Assembly (NCBI GenBank): GCA_000996085.1
Contig: LBYG01000009.1
Coordinates: forward strand, 1 to 49,012
Direction of reading: 5' to 3'
Source: Parcubacteria group bacterium GW2011_GWB1_40_14
Lineage (GTDB): Bacteria; Patescibacteriota; Minisyncoccia; Terrybacterales; GWB1-40-14
Length of the DNA stretch: 49,012 nucleotides
Below the pieces are notes generated by a model. That model had not been told where the DNA came from and made no database searches. It saw only the letters and a program-made list of their open reading frames with translations. Position numbers and translations under genes: made by a program. Below, in pieces: positions 47,588 through 49,012 of this stretch (its first letter is position 1; each line of letters starts with the position of its first letter).

Positions 47588-47659
47588 ATTTTTTTGATTT
47601 ACTATTTTCGGGTTGACTCTTTAAGAATGCCTGGTCTCTCAAACGGGCGCTCAATCCTG

Positions 47660-47746
47660 CGGTGGGGGTGGGATTCGAACCCACGGTACCCTTACGGGTA
47701 CACCTGATTTCGAGTCAGGCACCTTCGGCCTCTCAGTCACCCCACC
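47660..47746 (-). tRNA. tRNA-Ser (CGA)
   Basis: 87 nt class II tRNA. Acceptor GGTGGGG/CCCCACC, anticodon stem CCTGA/TCAGG with loop CTCGAAA (CGA), a variable arm of GTACCC/GGGTAC, T-arm GTGGGTTCGAATCCCAC and G73 as expected for Ser. CCA not encoded. Confidence 0.95.
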
Positions 47747-47793
47747 ATATTATTCAGCTTAAACCCAAAAACCTTAAAGTTAAAGTAACAAAA

Positions 47794-47942
47794 TGGCGTT
47801 CCGCGTTTAAGCGACATAGCGCAAGAGCGGATACAAATAAGAACTGAATGTGAGCAAATTCATCGAAAAACTTTTGTGAATTTGCGAAAAATGAAGTCTT
47901 ATTTGTCCGCGATGAAGTGTAGTCGCGCAATGCGGAACGCCA
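47794..47942. repeat. 149-bp long imperfect hairpin element
   Basis: Outer arms TGGCGTTCCGC and GCGGAACGCCA enclose ACAAATAAGA facing TCTTATTTGT, and GCAAATTCA facing TGAATTTGC around a short loop. Nearly the whole element can fold on itself. The arm AATGGCGTTCCGC also occurs at 22561. It separates tRNA-Ser from ychF and could serve as a terminator-like structure or a mobile palindrome. Confidence 0.75.
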
Positions 47943-47948
47943 ATTCTT

Positions 47949-49012
47949 CTAAACAGAAAATCTGAATAAACAAACGTCGCCGTCTTGCATAACGTATTCT
48001 TTGCCCTCAGTACGCCATAAACCTTTTTGTTTTAAGCCTGCCTCTCCGCCATATTCAACATAATCTTTCCAGTTCCCCGTTTCTACACGGATAAAACCTT
48101 GCTCAAAATCCGTATGTATCGCTCCTGCGGCTTGCGGAGCTTTCATTCCTTTTTTTATTGTCCATGCGCGCGATTCCTTTGGTCCTGAAGTTAAAAAAGT
48201 TATAAGACCCAAAAGGTCATACCCTTCGCGTATTAATCTATCCAAACCGCTTTCTTTCATGTCAAGTTCTTTCATATATTCTTTTGCGTCTTCCTCGGAC
48301 AGATCCGCGAGTTCTGATTCTATTTTTGCATTCACTGCCAAACCTTTTGCGCCTTCGGACAAATAGGAAGAAATATCGTACGACGTATCATCAACATTAA
48401 AAACATATAATATTGGCTTTAAAGTCAACAAGTTTAAATCGCGTACCAATTCTTTTTCCTCCTCGGATAAAGAAATTGAGCGGGCCGGTTTTGCTTCATC
48501 AAATGCCTGTTTAATCCTTTCAAGCAAAGCAACATAAATTTTTGAAGTTGCATCCCCTACTCCTGCGCGAACTTTTGCTCCGGCGGTATTTAATCTTTTT
48601 TCTAAACTAGATTTATCTGCAAGAATTAATTCGTATTCAATGACTTCTATATCATCTTTGGGGTTAATTTTGCCGTGGACATGTATAACATTTGAATCTG
48701 AAAATATGCGCACCACATTAACAATTGCGTCCACCTCGCGTATGTGACCCAAAAAAGCGTTGCCCAAACCCTCACCTTGCGAAGCCCCCTTAACCAAGCC
48801 GGCAATATCAACAAATTCAACAGTTGTTGGAACTGTTTTTTCTGAATTTGAAACTTCAGACAGTTTGTATAAACGCTCGTCCGGAACAGGTACAATACCT
48901 TTGTTCGGATCAATGGTTGCGAATGGGTAACTCGCGATAAGAACCTGCTTGCGGGTAAGCGCTTGAAACAGAGTAGATTTTCCGGCGTTAGGCAGGCCCA
49001 CGATACCGATAG
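47949..49012 (-). CDS. ychF: Ribosome-binding ATPase YchF/Obg-like (5' end outside window)
   Basis: P-loop NTPase of the Obg family that prefers ATP and binds ribosomes. About 353 residues are visible, starting inside the first strand: IGIVGLPNAGKSTLFQALT. Other landmarks are NKGIVPVPDERL, DIAGLVKGASQGEGLGNAFL, YVFNVDD in the NKxD position, and the C-terminal TGS region ending GDVCLFRFSV. Only a few N-terminal residues are missing. The minus-strand gene runs off the right edge. Confidence 0.95.
   Translation of the reverse strand, partial: IGIVGLPNAGKSTLFQALTRKQVLIASYPFATIDPNKGIVPVPDERLYKLSEVSNSEKTVPTTVEFVDIAGLVKGASQGEGLGNAFLGHIREVDAIVNVVRIFSDSNVIHVHGKINPKDDIEVIEYELILADKSSLEKRLNTAGAKVRAGVGDATSKIYVALLERIKQAFDEAKPARSISLSEEEKELVRDLNLLTLKPILYVFNVDDTSYDISSYLSEGAKGLAVNAKIESELADLSEEDAKEYMKELDMKESGLDRLIREGYDLLGLITFLTSGPKESRAWTIKKGMKAPQAAGAIHTDFEQGFIRVETGNWKDYVEYGGEAGLKQKGLWRTEGKEYVMQDGDVCLFRFSV

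Noticed and set aside
1..49012. CRISPR array, rRNA operon or replication origin
   Set aside because: No regularly spaced direct repeats, no rRNA sequence and no DnaA-box cluster or dnaA/dnaN neighbourhood were seen; the repeats present are dispersed palindromes.

Overview
The window looks like a chromosomal contig from a Candidate Phyla Radiation (Patescibacteria, probably Parcubacteria-like) bacterium. The reasons are a long run of small two-helix VirB2/TrbC-like pilins, an unusually short IF-2, several tiny Cys-pair proteins, sparse metabolism (nucleotide salvage, no biosynthetic operons), moderately AT-rich DNA and many short palindromic repeats. Assignment below superphylum level is inference. 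The only partial genes at the edges are a VanW-family gene at the left and ychF at the right.

Layout. 1-3.5 kb: VanW C-terminus, fused membrane/spermidine-synthase-like protein, tRNA-Leu and an SPFH-like membrane protein. 3.5-10.5 kb: one minus-strand operon with a solute-binding protein followed by seven VirB2/T4SS-pilin-like genes; one is a 912-residue fusion of a pilin head with PKD/Ig and PA14-like modules. 10.4-14 kb: gyrA, lacking the end of its last blade, a frameshifted small membrane gene and a metallo-beta-lactamase-fold relative. 14.2-21.9 kb: rpsA-like, a GC-rich foreign-looking gene with a palindromic divergent promoter, pyrH, ftsH and a HAD phosphatase. 22-29.3 kb: rplS, an RluD-type synthase, a proteasome-like Ntn hydrolase, an antitoxin-like protein and a dense minus-strand tRNA cluster. 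29.6-36.7 kb: tdk, a nucleotidase-like HAD protein, a broken yibE/F gene, a large polytopic membrane protein and an AniA-type copper nitrite reductase. 36.9-39.7 kb: small single-gene cassettes downstream of tRNA-Gly. 39.8-42.6 kb: rbfA-infB-DUF4446 operon. 42.7-44.7 kb: MBL hydrolase and two deaminases. 44.7-47.7 kb: a small island with nuclease-like, HEPN-like and RelA/SpoT-domain genes ending at tRNA-Ser. 47.9 kb to the end: ychF.

The most striking pattern concerns tRNA genes and short palindromes. Sixteen tRNA genes are recognisable, all on the minus strand. Next to tRNA-Ile, -Phe, -Val, -Cys and -Glu lies an extra half of the same tRNA, cut in the D-loop or T-loop by a palindromic insert. 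Extra 5' halves lie upstream of the intact gene and extra 3' halves lie downstream, so the intact tRNA is always kept. Larger versions occur at tRNA-Gly (40-bp repeat, small cargo genes) and tRNA-Ser (17-bp repeat, 2.9-kb cargo). One tRNA-Arg carries a 61-nt insert in its anticodon loop. The same kinds of palindromes also sit in intergenic DNA, in a terminator stem and in frame inside the pseudouridine synthase gene. I infer one or more families of small palindromic mobile elements that use tRNA loops, comparable in outline to Rickettsia palindromic elements. No recombinase for them is encoded in this window.

Several genes are disrupted by single-base shifts or short deletions (13.2, 24.3 and 31.4 kb, perhaps 35.2 kb). 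Assembly error cannot be excluded for these.
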